DNA of 64,000 nucleotides, from assembly GCF_002242805.1 (NCBI RefSeq), contig NZ_MCGQ01000014.1, positions 235,008 to 299,007 of the forward strand, in the 5' to 3' direction. Source of the DNA: Streptomyces diastatochromogenes (lineage in GTDB: Bacteria > Actinomycetota > Actinomycetes > Streptomycetales > Streptomycetaceae). The translations under genes were made by a program, and so were the position numbers. Below are positions 8,481 to 16,970 of this stretch, piece by piece (the stretch's first letter is position 1; each line of letters begins with the position of its first letter). The notes below the pieces were generated by a model. The model made no database searches. It was not told the origin of the DNA and was given only the letters and a program-made list of their open reading frames with translations.

Positions 8481-9532
8481 GCGGCCATCCCCTCGGGCGT
8501 ACGGGTGCGGACCAGGTTCCTGGCGTGCGCGAGGTGGTCGATCGACGCGTTCACGGCGTCGCGGACCTCGTCGGCGGTGAGCGATCCCGGGCCGCCCGGG
8601 ACGTCGCCGAGCGTGCACGGGAGCGGGGCGGCGGTGTCGAACAGCGCCGTCATCGCCAGCATGTCGTCGAACCGGCGGCGGGCGGCCGGCGGCAGCGGGT
8701 CGATGAAGACGGGACGGACCAGCCGGTCGACCATGTCCGGGTCGACCAGGCGCGGCCTGGGCATCGGGATGCCGAAGGCCTCGGCGCGGTCCTGACAGGC
8801 CTGGACGACCTCTCCCGCCGTCGGCGCCGCCTCGCCCACGGTCAGCCAGTGCTCGGCACCGGCGAACGGCAGGTCCACGAGCGCGGCGAGCGCCTGGGCG
8901 GCCGTGTCCCGCGGGATGACGTCGGCACGGGCGGAGGGATCGAGCGGGAGCAGCGGCACGGTGCCCTTGAGCAGCGCCGTCACGATGCCGTGCAGTCCCT
9001 GGAACCGGGGGATGAACCCGGTGGCCCGGTCGCCGATGACGACCGAGGGACGGGCGATGGTGTACGGCAGCCCTGAGGCGCGTACCCGTTGCTCGGCTGC
9101 CCGCTTGGAGTCCAGGTAGTGGTCGGGAACCGCGGTCGCCTCGCCCTGGGCGCGCCCGGCGGTCTGCCGGGTCAGGTCCGTTCGGGCCACGAAAGCCGTG
9201 CTGACGTAGAGGAGTTCGGCGCCGGCGCGGCCGGCGAACTCGATGACGCGCTCCGTGCCGCGCGTGTTCAGCTCGGCAGTGGCCTGGGCACCGGCTCCGA
9301 AGTCGGTGGTGGCGCCGCAGTGCACGACGGTGTCGACGATGTCCGTGAGCCACTGGTACGTGGCGTCGTCCACGCCCAGCCGGGGTGCGGCGAGATCGCC
9401 GCGGACCTGTTCGGCCGGGACATGGGAGGTGTGGATGAGGGCGATGACGCGATGGCGGCCCAGCAGGGGCAGCAGGGCGCTGCCGAGCACGCCGGACGCA
9501 CCGGTGAGCAGGACGGTCTTGCGCTTGTTCAA
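8477..9532 (-). CDS. Thioester reductase-like SDR (NAD-binding_4/male sterility type)
   Basis: A protein of about 351 residues of the extended short-chain dehydrogenase family. The nucleotide site TGASGVLGS lies at the N terminus and the catalytic Tyr and Lys in YLDSKRAAE near residue 150. The pattern (GDLAAPRLGV, VVHCGATTDF, LNTRGTERVIEFA, LLYVSTAFV) is that of thioester reductase domains, which release acyl thioesters as aldehydes, though a sugar epimerase-like activity is possible. I prefer the TTG at 9532 because AGGAGA lies seven bases upstream; a GTG at 9556 lacks a ribosome site. Followed with 4-nt overlap by the aminotransferase. A 139-bp gap separates it from the flavoprotein gene upstream. 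Confidence 0.78.
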   Translation of the reverse strand: MNKRKTVLLTGASGVLGSALLPLLGRHRVIALIHTSHVPAEQVRGDLAAPRLGVDDATYQWLTDIVDTVVHCGATTDFGAGAQATAELNTRGTERVIEFAGRAGAELLYVSTAFVARTDLTRQTAGRAQGEATAVPDHYLDSKRAAEQRVRASGLPYTIARPSVVIGDRATGFIPRFQGLHGIVTALLKGTVPLLPLDPSARADVIPRDTAAQALAALVDLPFAGAEHWLTVGEAAPTAGEVVQACQDRAEAFGIPMPRPRLVDPDMVDRLVRPVFIDPLPPAARRRFDDMLAMTALFDTAAPLPCTLGDVPGGPGSLTADEVRDAVNASIDHLAHARNLVRTRTPEGMAA

Positions 9533-9671
9533 GGGAGATCTCCTGGCGGGGCTCACGCGGGCGTGCCGCGGAGTCGAGGAAGAAGTGAGGTGTGGGGGAG
9601 GGGCGGTGAGGTGTACCGGGGTGGCGGCGGTCAGGCGTACCCGGGTGCCGGGCGGTGCAGGTGCGTCCGGC

Positions 9672-10808
9672 TCACGCCATGGTCAGCGCCGCACCCGCGA
9701 AGTAGTCGCGGAGGGCTCCGGCCATGCGGGACCGGGACGGCGGGTGGAAGGCGAGGGCCTGGGTGCAGCCGGCCAGGTAGGCGACCTGCGGATCGCTGAT
9801 GAAGGCCATCCCGCCGAGCGACTCCACACAGCGCTGGACGGCGCGGGCGATGGAGTCCTGCGCGGCGTACCGGCACACCAGCGCCGCCGCCAGCGCCTCC
9901 TGACCGCCGAAGCCGGCGCCCAGCCGGTGGGCGATGCCCTCGACGGAGCCCATCACGGCCTCCAACTCGACCACCAGAGCGGCCTGTTCGGTGACCGGGA
10001 CGCGGTCTGCGCGCAGGACGCGCTCGGCCAGGGCACTCGCGACACCCAGGTACGTGGCCGTCATGAGCAGCTCGAACCACAGGAACCCGGCGGTCTGCAG
10101 CGAGTCGAGCCCCCCGGCGGCCCCGGGGTCGATCCGCACCAGCAGGTCCTCGGGCACCGGGACGCGGTCCAGCACGACCGCCTCGCTCTCCGCGCCGGCC
10201 AGCAGGGGCGTGCGCCAGAACGGTTCCACCCGCAGGCCGTGCGAGTCCGCCGGGATCAGGGCCACGGCCATCTGCGTGCCCCCGCCGTCGGGGAGAGGCA
10301 CGGTGACGGACGCGGTGAGCAGGTCCATCGACCGGGCGAGGCTGCACGGCCGCTTGCTGCCGGAGATCAGGATCTGTCCGTCCTGAGCCTGCTCGGCCCG
10401 CATGGTCGGGGACAGGATGTGCCGGCCGGGCTGCCCCTCGGCGAACCCGGAGGCCAGGAGGAGGCCGTCCCGTGCGACGCCCTCCAGGAGCATCCACTCC
10501 AGCCCCTGGGTGGCCCGATGGGTCTCGACGAGGCCGGCCACGGAGAAGTGGTGCATGGTCGTGGCCACGGCCAGCGACGGCGACCGGGAGGCCACGGCAC
10601 GCTGGACGCGTACGGCCTGGACCGCGTCGGCGCCGGTGCCGGAGTGTTCGGAGGGCACCAGCAGAGCGGGCCCGCCCACCTTCCTGAACGCCTCGAAGGC
10701 CGGGCTCTCGGGCCGCTCCAGAACCTCCCACGGGTAGTCGGTCAACGTGTCGTCGAGTCCTGGCAGCAACTCGTCGAGCACGGCGCGTTCGTGGCGCAGA
10801 AATCGCAT
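9672..10808 (-). CDS. Acyl-CoA dehydrogenase-fold flavoprotein, possible flavin-dependent N-monooxygenase
   Basis: A 378-residue member of the acyl-CoA dehydrogenase superfamily with N-terminal helical, middle beta (about 120-220) and C-terminal four-helix (about 225-375) domains. The fold includes true dehydrogenases and group D two-component monooxygenases such as VlmH (isobutylamine N-hydroxylase). The flavin reductase in the same operon favours the second role, but I cannot identify the deciding residues. The C-terminal part (ESLGGMAFISDPQVAYLAG) resembles the family's usual cofactor-binding end. Start: ATG at 10808 behind AGGGGGAAGC; a GTG six codons earlier lacks such a site. First gene of the six-gene minus-strand operon, so its 5' region (10809-10947) probably holds the promoter. 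Confidence 0.72.
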   Translation of the reverse strand: MRFLRHERAVLDELLPGLDDTLTDYPWEVLERPESPAFEAFRKVGGPALLVPSEHSGTGADAVQAVRVQRAVASRSPSLAVATTMHHFSVAGLVETHRATQGLEWMLLEGVARDGLLLASGFAEGQPGRHILSPTMRAEQAQDGQILISGSKRPCSLARSMDLLTASVTVPLPDGGGTQMAVALIPADSHGLRVEPFWRTPLLAGAESEAVVLDRVPVPEDLLVRIDPGAAGGLDSLQTAGFLWFELLMTATYLGVASALAERVLRADRVPVTEQAALVVELEAVMGSVEGIAHRLGAGFGGQEALAAALVCRYAAQDSIARAVQRCVESLGGMAFISDPQVAYLAGCTQALAFHPPSRSRMAGALRDYFAGAALTMA

Positions 10809-10947
10809 GCTTCCCCCTTGGTGCACGCGTTCGGTCTGGGACGTTCACGACGCTAGGGGTGTGCGGTGCAGGGTCTGTGCAGAGGAGTGGCAACTCCCCG
10901 TCAGGCGTTTCTGCACTTGGCCGGAAAGGGTTTGAACCGTCCTTGGG

Positions 10948-12354
10948 TCACGAAGAGTTCCGCGTGCGGGTGACCGCTGCCACCCCTGGCATGTCCCGCT
11001 TGAGGTCCACCTCGGCGATCAGGCCGTGCGGTTCGGCCGCGGACAACCGGAGCGCGCCGTCGCCGGCTTCGAGCAGTGTCGTGGCGATGGCCAGACCCAG
11101 TCCGGAGCCCCTGCGGTCGCCGTGCTGCTCGCCGCGCCAGAACCGGTCCGTCGCCCGCGCCAGGTTCTCGGGCGGCATGCCTGGTCCCTCGTCCTCGACC
11201 GTCACCCGCACCCGCGTGTCGTCGGCCCGGGTCCGTACGGTGACCCGCCCGCCGGGCGGCGAGAAGCCCAGTGCGTTGTCCAGGAGCACGTCCAGTACCT
11301 GGTCGAGGACACCGGGTTGGCAGGAGGCCACCGCCTTCTCGCCCTTGACCACGACGGTGACGTCGCCGGCCGACGCCTGGGCGCTCCAGGCGCGGGCGCG
11401 GGACTCGGCGACCGAGCGGACCTCCACCGGCACCGCCCCGTGCCCGGGCTCGGCGGCCCGGGCGACCACCAGCAGTTCGTCGAGGATCCGGCCGAGGCGC
11501 TCGGCCTCGTCGACGGCCACCGTCAGATGGGGCCGGCCGGCCTCGGTGACCGCGCTCTCCAGCACGTCGATGCGCAGCCGGAGCGCGGTGAGCGGATTGC
11601 GCAACTGGTGCGAGGCGTCCGCGACGAAGCTCCGCTGGGTTTCGATCAGCGCGACGAGCCGGTCCGTCATCGCGTTGACGGCCGCCGCGAGTTCGCGGAT
11701 CTCCGCCGGACCGCTGTCCCCCGGCGCCCGCGTGTCGTACCGGCCCTGCGCGATCGCGCCGACCGCGCGGTGCAGCTGCCGCACGGGGCGCAGACTCCAC
11801 CGGGACAACGGTACGGAGGCCACGCTGGCGGCCAGCAGTCCCAGCCCGGCGACGCCGAGCAGCACGGCGTTCTGCCCCATCGCCCGGGAGCGCAGGGACG
11901 TGGTGGGCGCGAGGGTGGCGACCGCCGCGATCGTCCGCCCGTGCTCGAAGACCGGGGAGGCGACGAACGACGGCTTGGCGGAGATGTTGAAGGGGTAGTT
12001 CAGCGGAAGGTTCGGCCGCCCGTCCAGCGCGCGCCGCACGATCAGCCGCCACTCCCGGCGGCCGACCCGCGTCCCCGGGCGCGTGGTGAAGGCCACCTCG
12101 CCCCTGTTGTCGAAGAGCAGCACGACGCTGTCCTTGCGTCTGCCGTACTCCGTGGCCTGCCCGGCCCAGGCGGTGTCGGACGCGGGAGCGGCCGTGCGGG
12201 CCGCCGAGGCCGCCAGCTTCTCGGTCTCGTTGACCTGGGCGATGGCCAGGTGGTGGTACTCGATCATGGAGAGGCTCAGGGCGAGTGGGATCCCCAGCGC
12301 CAGCAGCAGGATCGCGGTCAGTGACAGATAGGTGGTCAGCAGACGGCGGCGCAC
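10948..12354 (-). CDS. Sensor histidine kinase
   Basis: A 468-residue membrane kinase. A hydrophobic segment lies at about 7-30, an extracellular sensor region follows to about 160, a second membrane segment lies near 162-185, then a HAMP linker (about 187-240). The phospho-acceptor His is in FVADASHQLRNPL (about 249) and the ATPase domain has an N-box (LLDNALGFS), G1 (DEGPGM) and G2 (GSGLGLAI). It is the partner of the response regulator gene directly upstream (34-nt gap). I chose the GTG at 12354 because GGGAGG lies eight bases upstream; a GTG three codons earlier overlaps that site. The signal sensed is unknown. Confidence 0.9.
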   Translation of the reverse strand: MRRRLLTTYLSLTAILLLALGIPLALSLSMIEYHHLAIAQVNETEKLAASAARTAAPASDTAWAGQATEYGRRKDSVVLLFDNRGEVAFTTRPGTRVGRREWRLIVRRALDGRPNLPLNYPFNISAKPSFVASPVFEHGRTIAAVATLAPTTSLRSRAMGQNAVLLGVAGLGLLAASVASVPLSRWSLRPVRQLHRAVGAIAQGRYDTRAPGDSGPAEIRELAAAVNAMTDRLVALIETQRSFVADASHQLRNPLTALRLRIDVLESAVTEAGRPHLTVAVDEAERLGRILDELLVVARAAEPGHGAVPVEVRSVAESRARAWSAQASAGDVTVVVKGEKAVASCQPGVLDQVLDVLLDNALGFSPPGGRVTVRTRADDTRVRVTVEDEGPGMPPENLARATDRFWRGEQHGDRRGSGLGLAIATTLLEAGDGALRLSAAEPHGLIAEVDLKRDMPGVAAVTRTRNSS

Positions 12355-12388
12355 GGCCGGCACCTCCCCGCGGCTCCGGTCGGCGCGG

Positions 12389-13093
12389 TCACCGCTTTCC
12401 CGGTGAGCCGAGGCGGAAGCCGACGCCGCGCAGTGTCTCGACCCAGTCGTAGGACCCGAGTTTGTTGCGCAGACTTCCGACGTGCACGTCGAGGGTGCGG
12501 GTCGATCCGTACCAGTTCTCGTCCCACACCCGGGAGATGATCGCCTCCCTGGTGTGGACCGTCTCGGGTTCCTCCACCAGCATCACCAGGAGGTCGAACT
12601 CCTTGCGGGTGAGCTGCAGCCGCCTGCCCTCCAGCGTGGCCGACCGGCTGCGCAGATCCATCTCCAGGCCCTCGGCGGTCAGCAGCTCCCGCGCACCGCC
12701 GTGGCACGCGGGGTCGTGCCCCCGCTCGCCGAGACCACAGCGGCAGGAGCGCCGGGACACGGCCTCGATCCGCGCGTTCAGCTCGTGCACGCTGTACGGC
12801 TTGACGACGTAGTCGTCGGCACCCGCGAGCAGGCCCATCACCCGGTCGATCTCCTCGGCGCGTGCCGTCAGGGCGATGACCGGTACCGGGGACAGGGCCC
12901 GGATGCGCTTGCACACCTCGACCCCGTCCAGGTCCGGCAGCCCCAGATCCAGGAGCACGAACTCGCAGCCGTCCAGGCGCTCCAGCGCGTCGGCGCCGCT
13001 GTGTACGACGACGGTCTCGTGCCCGCGCATGCTCAGCGCCGCACTCAGGGCGTCCGCCACGCGCACGTCGTCCTCCACGACCAGGATGTTCAT
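12389..13093 (-). CDS. OmpR-family response regulator with Cys/His-rich linker
   Basis: A 234-residue regulator with an N-terminal receiver domain (acidic pair Asp8/Asp9, phospho-acceptor Asp49 in LLDLGLPD, Lys98 in VKPY) and a C-terminal winged helix (about 138-232, LTRKEFDLLVML and the recognition region TRTLDVHVGSLRNKLG). The linker between them is odd: Cys117, Cys119, His126, Cys130 and His131 fall within 15 residues, which could be a metal or redox site. The ATG at 13093 is preceded by GGGGGA and begins the canonical MNILVVEDD; an ATG seven codons earlier is possible. It is divergent from the MMPL exporter, its likely target. Confidence 0.9.
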   Translation of the reverse strand: MNILVVEDDVRVADALSAALSMRGHETVVVHSGADALERLDGCEFVLLDLGLPDLDGVEVCKRIRALSPVPVIALTARAEEIDRVMGLLAGADDYVVKPYSVHELNARIEAVSRRSCRCGLGERGHDPACHGGARELLTAEGLEMDLRSRSATLEGRRLQLTRKEFDLLVMLVEEPETVHTREAIISRVWDENWYGSTRTLDVHVGSLRNKLGSYDWVETLRGVGFRLGSPGKR

Positions 13094-13155
13094 CGGTTCC
13101 CCCGTGTCGGTCATGGCTCGGCCCGGTCCTCTGGGCCGGCCCCGTGAGCTGTTCT

Positions 13156-13210
13156 ACTAAGGAGTTTAGTGGTAACCGGCCGGAAGGGAATTGCAGTTCG
13201 TCTGAACTGC
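13156..13210. promoter_or_regulatory. Two inverted repeats in the response regulator/MMPL divergent promoter region
   Basis: The 239-bp gap between the divergent regulator and exporter genes contains GCAGTTC-GTCT-GAACTGC at 13193-13210 (perfect 7-bp arms) and a weaker ACTAA-GGAGT-TTAGT at 13156-13170. Either could be an operator for the response regulator or another factor; OmpR-type regulators more often use direct repeats, so this is tentative. Confidence 0.35.
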
Positions 13211-13332
13211 GCCTGTGACTCCGCTGTCCCTCACCTCCCTACCGTCGGTGACACCCGCTCCGCGGCGATCGGGCGGCAGCCCCCGCCGTCCGTGCCCCGT
13301 CGCCGCGGAGCCTTGCGCCCCTGGGAGCTGCT

Positions 13333-15612
13333 GTGAGCGACACATCCACCAGGACCACGCCCGAACACGAGGCGTCCCGCACCCCATCGCCGCCGGGCGG
13401 ACGTTCCCGCCTGGCGGCGCTGGGCCGGGCCGTGGCCCGCCGACGGCTGCTCGTCCTGCTGCTGACCCTCGTGGTCGTGGCCATCGCGGCGGCCCTGGGC
13501 GGTGACGTCGCCCAGCGGCTGTCCAGCGGGGGATTCACCGATCCGAAGTCCGAGTCCAGCAAGGCGGAACGGTTTCTCGCCGACCGGTTCAAGTCCGGCG
13601 TTCCGAACCTGGTGCTGGTGGCCCGCGCGCCCGGCTCCGTGGACGCCCCCTCCGCGTCCGCCGCGGGCCGCGAACTGACCGAACGGGTCGCGAAAGCCCC
13701 GGGCGTGCTGTCCGCGGGCTCGTACTGGACGATGCCCGGCGCGGCCCCGCTGCGCTCCAGGGACGGACGGTCCGCCCTGGTGCTCGTCCGGCTCGGTGGC
13801 AGCGAGGACGACTTCCGCGCCACCGCCAAGCGCCTGGTCCCGAAGGTCGGGGGGAGACAGGGTGTCCTCGACGTGTCCGTCACCGGCTCCGCCCAGGTCT
13901 CCGTGGAGATCGAGAAGCGCAGCGAGGAGGACCTGGCCAAGGCCGAGGCCATCACCGCCCCGGCGACCCTGCTGATCCTGCTCGTGGTCTTCGGCAGCGC
14001 GGTGGCGGCGGCCCTGCCGCTCGCCGTGGGACTGCTGTCGGTCCTCGGCACGTTCCTCGTGCTGCGTCTGCTGTCGGCGGTGACGTCGGTGTCGGTGTTC
14101 TCCACCAACATCACCACGGCGCTCGGGCTCGGACTGGCCATCGACTACAGCCTGTTCGTCGTCACCCGCTACCGGGAGGAGCTGGCCTCGGGCCGGGACG
14201 TCACCGAGGCCATCGCGCAGACGGTGCGTACCGCCGGCCGTACCGTGCTGTTCTCCTCGGTGACCGTGGCCCTGTCCCTGGCCGGTCTGCTCGTCTTCCC
14301 GCTCTACTTCCTGCGCTCGTTCGCGTACGCCGGCATGGCGGTCGTAGCCCTGGCCGCGGTCGGCGCCGTGGTCGTCCTTCCCGCCCTGCTGGCGCTGCTC
14401 GGGCGCCGCATCGACGCCTGGAACATCAACCGTGCGCTGCGCCGACTGGTCCCGCACCGGCGCGAACGCGGGCCCGCGACCGAGGAGTCCGGTTTCTGGC
14501 ACTGGCTGGCCACCGCCGTCATGCGCCGGCCCGTGCTCTTCGCCCTGGCGGTCGTCGCGGTGCTGGTCACCCTCGGACTGCCGTTCATCCGCGCCTCGTT
14601 CGGCATCACCGACGACCGGGAGCTGCCCGCCTCCGCCCCCGCCCATGTCGCCGCCCAGGCGCTGCGGGACGACTTCGACAGCGGTGAGTCCTCCGCACTC
14701 TCGGTCGTCCTGCCCGAAACCGACGCCGACGCGGGCCGGGTCGGCTCCTTCGCCGCCCGGATGTCCGCCCTGCCGGGCGTCTTCCGGGTGGACGCGGCGA
14801 CCGGCTCGTACGTCAACGGCCGGCAGGTGGCGCAGCCCGGTCCGGCGGCCGTGCGTTTCCGGGCCCCGGGGGCCACCTGGATGTCCGTCGTCCCCTCGGT
14901 CGAGCCGTACTCCGACGCGGGCACCCGCCTGGTGCAGCGACTGCGCGGCGCGCCGGGCGCGCCGGGGACCGTCCTCGTGGGCGGCCAGGCGGCCCTGCTG
15001 GTGGACACCCGCGACGCGCTGGCGGCGGGGCTGCCGTGGACCGGGCTGATCATCGCCGGTACGACGCTGGTCCTGCTCTTCCTGTTCACCGGCAGTCTGC
15101 TCATCCCGCTCAAGGCGGTCGTCTTCAACCTGCTCAGCCTGAGCGCCACGTTCGGTGCCATGGTGTACGTCTTCCAGGACGGCCATCTGCAGTGGCTGGT
15201 GGGCGACTTCACCGTCACCGGTCTCCTGGACATCAGCATGCCGGTCCTGATGTTCTGCGTCGCCTTCGGCCTGTCCATGGACTACGAGGTCTTCCTGCTC
15301 TCCCGGATCAGGGAGGTCTACATGGAAACCGGGGACAACACCCGGGCCGTAGCCCTGGGTCTGGAGCGCACCGGCCGGCTGGTGAGCGCCGCCGCGCTGC
15401 TCTTCGCCACGGTCATGGCCGCCTTCGCCACCTCCGGGCTCACCCTCCTCAAGCTGCTCGGTGTGGGACTGGCCCTGGCCGTGATCATGGACGCCACGGT
15501 CGTCCGCGGTCTCCTCGTCCCGGCCGTGATGAGGCTGGCCGGACGCGCCAACTGGTGGGCTCCGAAGCCGCTGCGCCGCCTGCACGAGCGCCTTGGCCTG
15601 AAGGAGGCCTGA
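13333..15612 (+). CDS. MMPL/RND-family membrane exporter
   Basis: A 759-residue transporter of the MMPL class, which in actinomycetes exports lipids or small molecules using the proton gradient. A cytoplasmic tail rich in Ser/Thr/Pro (1-25) precedes the first membrane helix (about 38-55); a soluble loop (about 56-205) is followed by a bundle of five or six helices, a second loop (about 415-570) and a second bundle. Conserved charged positions appear as GLAIDYSLFVVTRYREE and AFGLSMDYEVFLLSRIREVY, the duplicated motif for proton relay. Start: GTG at 13333 behind GGGAG. Divergent from the two-component system, which probably controls it. Confidence 0.9.
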   Translation: MSDTSTRTTPEHEASRTPSPPGGRSRLAALGRAVARRRLLVLLLTLVVVAIAAALGGDVAQRLSSGGFTDPKSESSKAERFLADRFKSGVPNLVLVARAPGSVDAPSASAAGRELTERVAKAPGVLSAGSYWTMPGAAPLRSRDGRSALVLVRLGGSEDDFRATAKRLVPKVGGRQGVLDVSVTGSAQVSVEIEKRSEEDLAKAEAITAPATLLILLVVFGSAVAAALPLAVGLLSVLGTFLVLRLLSAVTSVSVFSTNITTALGLGLAIDYSLFVVTRYREELASGRDVTEAIAQTVRTAGRTVLFSSVTVALSLAGLLVFPLYFLRSFAYAGMAVVALAAVGAVVVLPALLALLGRRIDAWNINRALRRLVPHRRERGPATEESGFWHWLATAVMRRPVLFALAVVAVLVTLGLPFIRASFGITDDRELPASAPAHVAAQALRDDFDSGESSALSVVLPETDADAGRVGSFAARMSALPGVFRVDAATGSYVNGRQVAQPGPAAVRFRAPGATWMSVVPSVEPYSDAGTRLVQRLRGAPGAPGTVLVGGQAALLVDTRDALAAGLPWTGLIIAGTTLVLLFLFTGSLLIPLKAVVFNLLSLSATFGAMVYVFQDGHLQWLVGDFTVTGLLDISMPVLMFCVAFGLSMDYEVFLLSRIREVYMETGDNTRAVALGLERTGRLVSAAALLFATVMAAFATSGLTLLKLLGVGLALAVIMDATVVRGLLVPAVMRLAGRANWWAPKPLRRLHERLGLKEA

Positions 15613-15688
15613 CGCCCTGCGGACGGCTGTGCGTCAGGGGAGGGCCGTGCGCCGTCCGGAAACGGCGCCGAGCAGGAAGGGGTAGCGC

Positions 15689-16177
15689 GTGATGCACGAG
15701 CCGACCGCCGTCGGGAGCGTCCATGTCTCCGCCCGCCCCCGGACCGTCTACCGCCTCGTCACGGACCTGTCCCAGTGGAGGCGGTTCGTCGCCGAGTGCC
15801 GAGTGGCGCCGGGGGAGTTCACCGCGAGGGCGGGCGAGCGGTTCCGCGGCACCAACCACCACGGCCCGATGCTGTGGCGTACGACGGCGACCGTGACGCA
15901 CGCCGCGCCCGAACGATGCTTCGCGTTCCGGGTCACCCTGTTCGGCCGCCCTGTCTCCTGCTGGCGCTACGACATCGTGCCGACCGCGCACGGCTGCCGG
16001 GTCACCGAGAGCACCCGCGACCAGCGCGGCCCTGTCCTGCGCGTGATCTCCGTGCTCACCACCGGAGTCCTCGACCGCGCCGCCCGCAACCGCCGCAACA
16101 TCGAACACACCCTCGCCCGGCTCAAGTCCGCGGCGGAGGCCTTGGAGAACGACGGGAACGAAAGGACACGTTCATGA
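15689..16177 (+). CDS. SRPBCC family protein
   Basis: A 162-residue START-like protein (TAVGSVHVSARPRTVYRLVTDLSQWRRF near the N terminus, then beta strands and a final long helix around RAARNRRNIEHTLARLKSAAEAL). Proteins of this form bind lipophilic ligands or stress signals. Translation starts at GTG 15689 or the adjacent ATG, both in range of AGGAAGGGG. It lies 76 bp after the exporter gene and overlaps the next small membrane protein gene by ATGA, so the three may be one transcript. Function unknown beyond the family. Confidence 0.8.
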   Translation: MMHEPTAVGSVHVSARPRTVYRLVTDLSQWRRFVAECRVAPGEFTARAGERFRGTNHHGPMLWRTTATVTHAAPERCFAFRVTLFGRPVSCWRYDIVPTAHGCRVTESTRDQRGPVLRVISVLTTGVLDRAARNRRNIEHTLARLKSAAEALENDGNERTRS

Positions 16178-16581
16178 ACCGCATCGTGCTCTCCGGACTG
16201 ACGCAGATCGCCCTCGGAGCCGCCACCGGCTTCCCGTACGCCCTCGCCGTCACGGACGCCGACCGGCTGCGCCGCGCCGGGATCAAGGCTCCTCAGCGCA
16301 TCCGGCAGTTCCATCTCGACTTGATCATCATGGGATCGCTGGTCGCCATGGCCGGCACCGCCGTCCCCGACATGCCCCGCTGGGTGGCCGCGCCCCTCGT
16401 CGTCGGCGGCTGGACGAACGCTCTGTCCTTCGTACCCCCCGCCCTCGCACCGGAGGCGGAGCAGCACCCGGTCTACCGCTCCGCCGTCGCAGCCTCCTTC
16501 GCGACGACGGCCTTCGCCTGGGTCGCCCTCGCGGCCGTGACCCGCCGTCGCCTGCGCGCCGCTTCGCGCCGGACCGCCTGA
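16174..16581 (+). CDS. Small four-helix membrane protein
   Basis: A 135-residue protein with four predicted membrane segments (about 5-25, 46-66, 72-90, 106-124). Conserved-looking polar residues inside or next to helices are His48 in IRQFHLDLIIMG and Asn81 in GGWTNALSF. Length, helix count and a His-then-Asn spacing recall the hydroxylaminobenzene mutase/styrene oxide isomerase group, but the similarity is weak and I would not assign the function. It starts at ATG 16174 with AAAGGAC upstream and overlaps the SRPBCC gene by 4 nt. Confidence 0.65.
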   Translation: MNRIVLSGLTQIALGAATGFPYALAVTDADRLRRAGIKAPQRIRQFHLDLIIMGSLVAMAGTAVPDMPRWVAAPLVVGGWTNALSFVPPALAPEAEQHPVYRSAVAASFATTAFAWVALAAVTRRRLRAASRRTA

Positions 16582-16618
16582 GCACGTGAACGCAGTCCAT
16601 CGGCAGGAGGAGACGACC

Positions 16619-16970
16619 ATGCCGGCTCTCCCTGACCTGCGCACCGTGGTGTACACGGACGACTACGCCAGGCCCGCCTCGCCCGGCCGGCGGCTACTCG
16701 CTCGACGGGTTCGCCGATGCCGCGGCGGCGCTCAGCCGTGAACTGCGGCTGCGGCGCGCGGTGTTCCTGGGGCACTCGCTGGGCGGGCCCGTGGCCGTCC
16801 GCTTCGCCGTGCGGCACCCGGAGCTGGTGCGGGCGATCGTCCCCATGGCGGGCGCGGACGCGTTCGCGGGGATCACGCGGGTGCTGCATCCGCAGGTGAC
16901 CGCGCCCGGATGCCTTCACCGCCGAGGTCGGGTGCTTCCTGGACACGCTCGGAGACCGAGAAAGGACAGA
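16619..16970 (+). pseudogene. Remnant of an alpha/beta hydrolase
   Basis: An ATG with a strong ribosome site (AGGAGGAG) opens a frame that reads MPALPDLRTVVYTDD, then shifts. Homology resumes in another frame with GYSLDGFADAAAAL and the nucleophile elbow GHSLGG (near 16766), continues to about 16905, then shifts again into a C-terminal-like helix (DAFTAEVGCFLDTLGD). The middle of a normal hydrolase (oxyanion-hole HG motif and lid) is missing, so this is a deleted and frameshifted gene rather than a sequencing slip. It ends against the convergent M56 gene. Confidence 0.7.

Noticed and set aside
13231..15585. Long minus-strand open frame opposite the MMPL exporter gene
   Set aside because: It is rich in Gly, Arg, Gln and Asp, has no recognisable domain and no ribosome site; it is the antisense shadow of a GC-rich coding gene.
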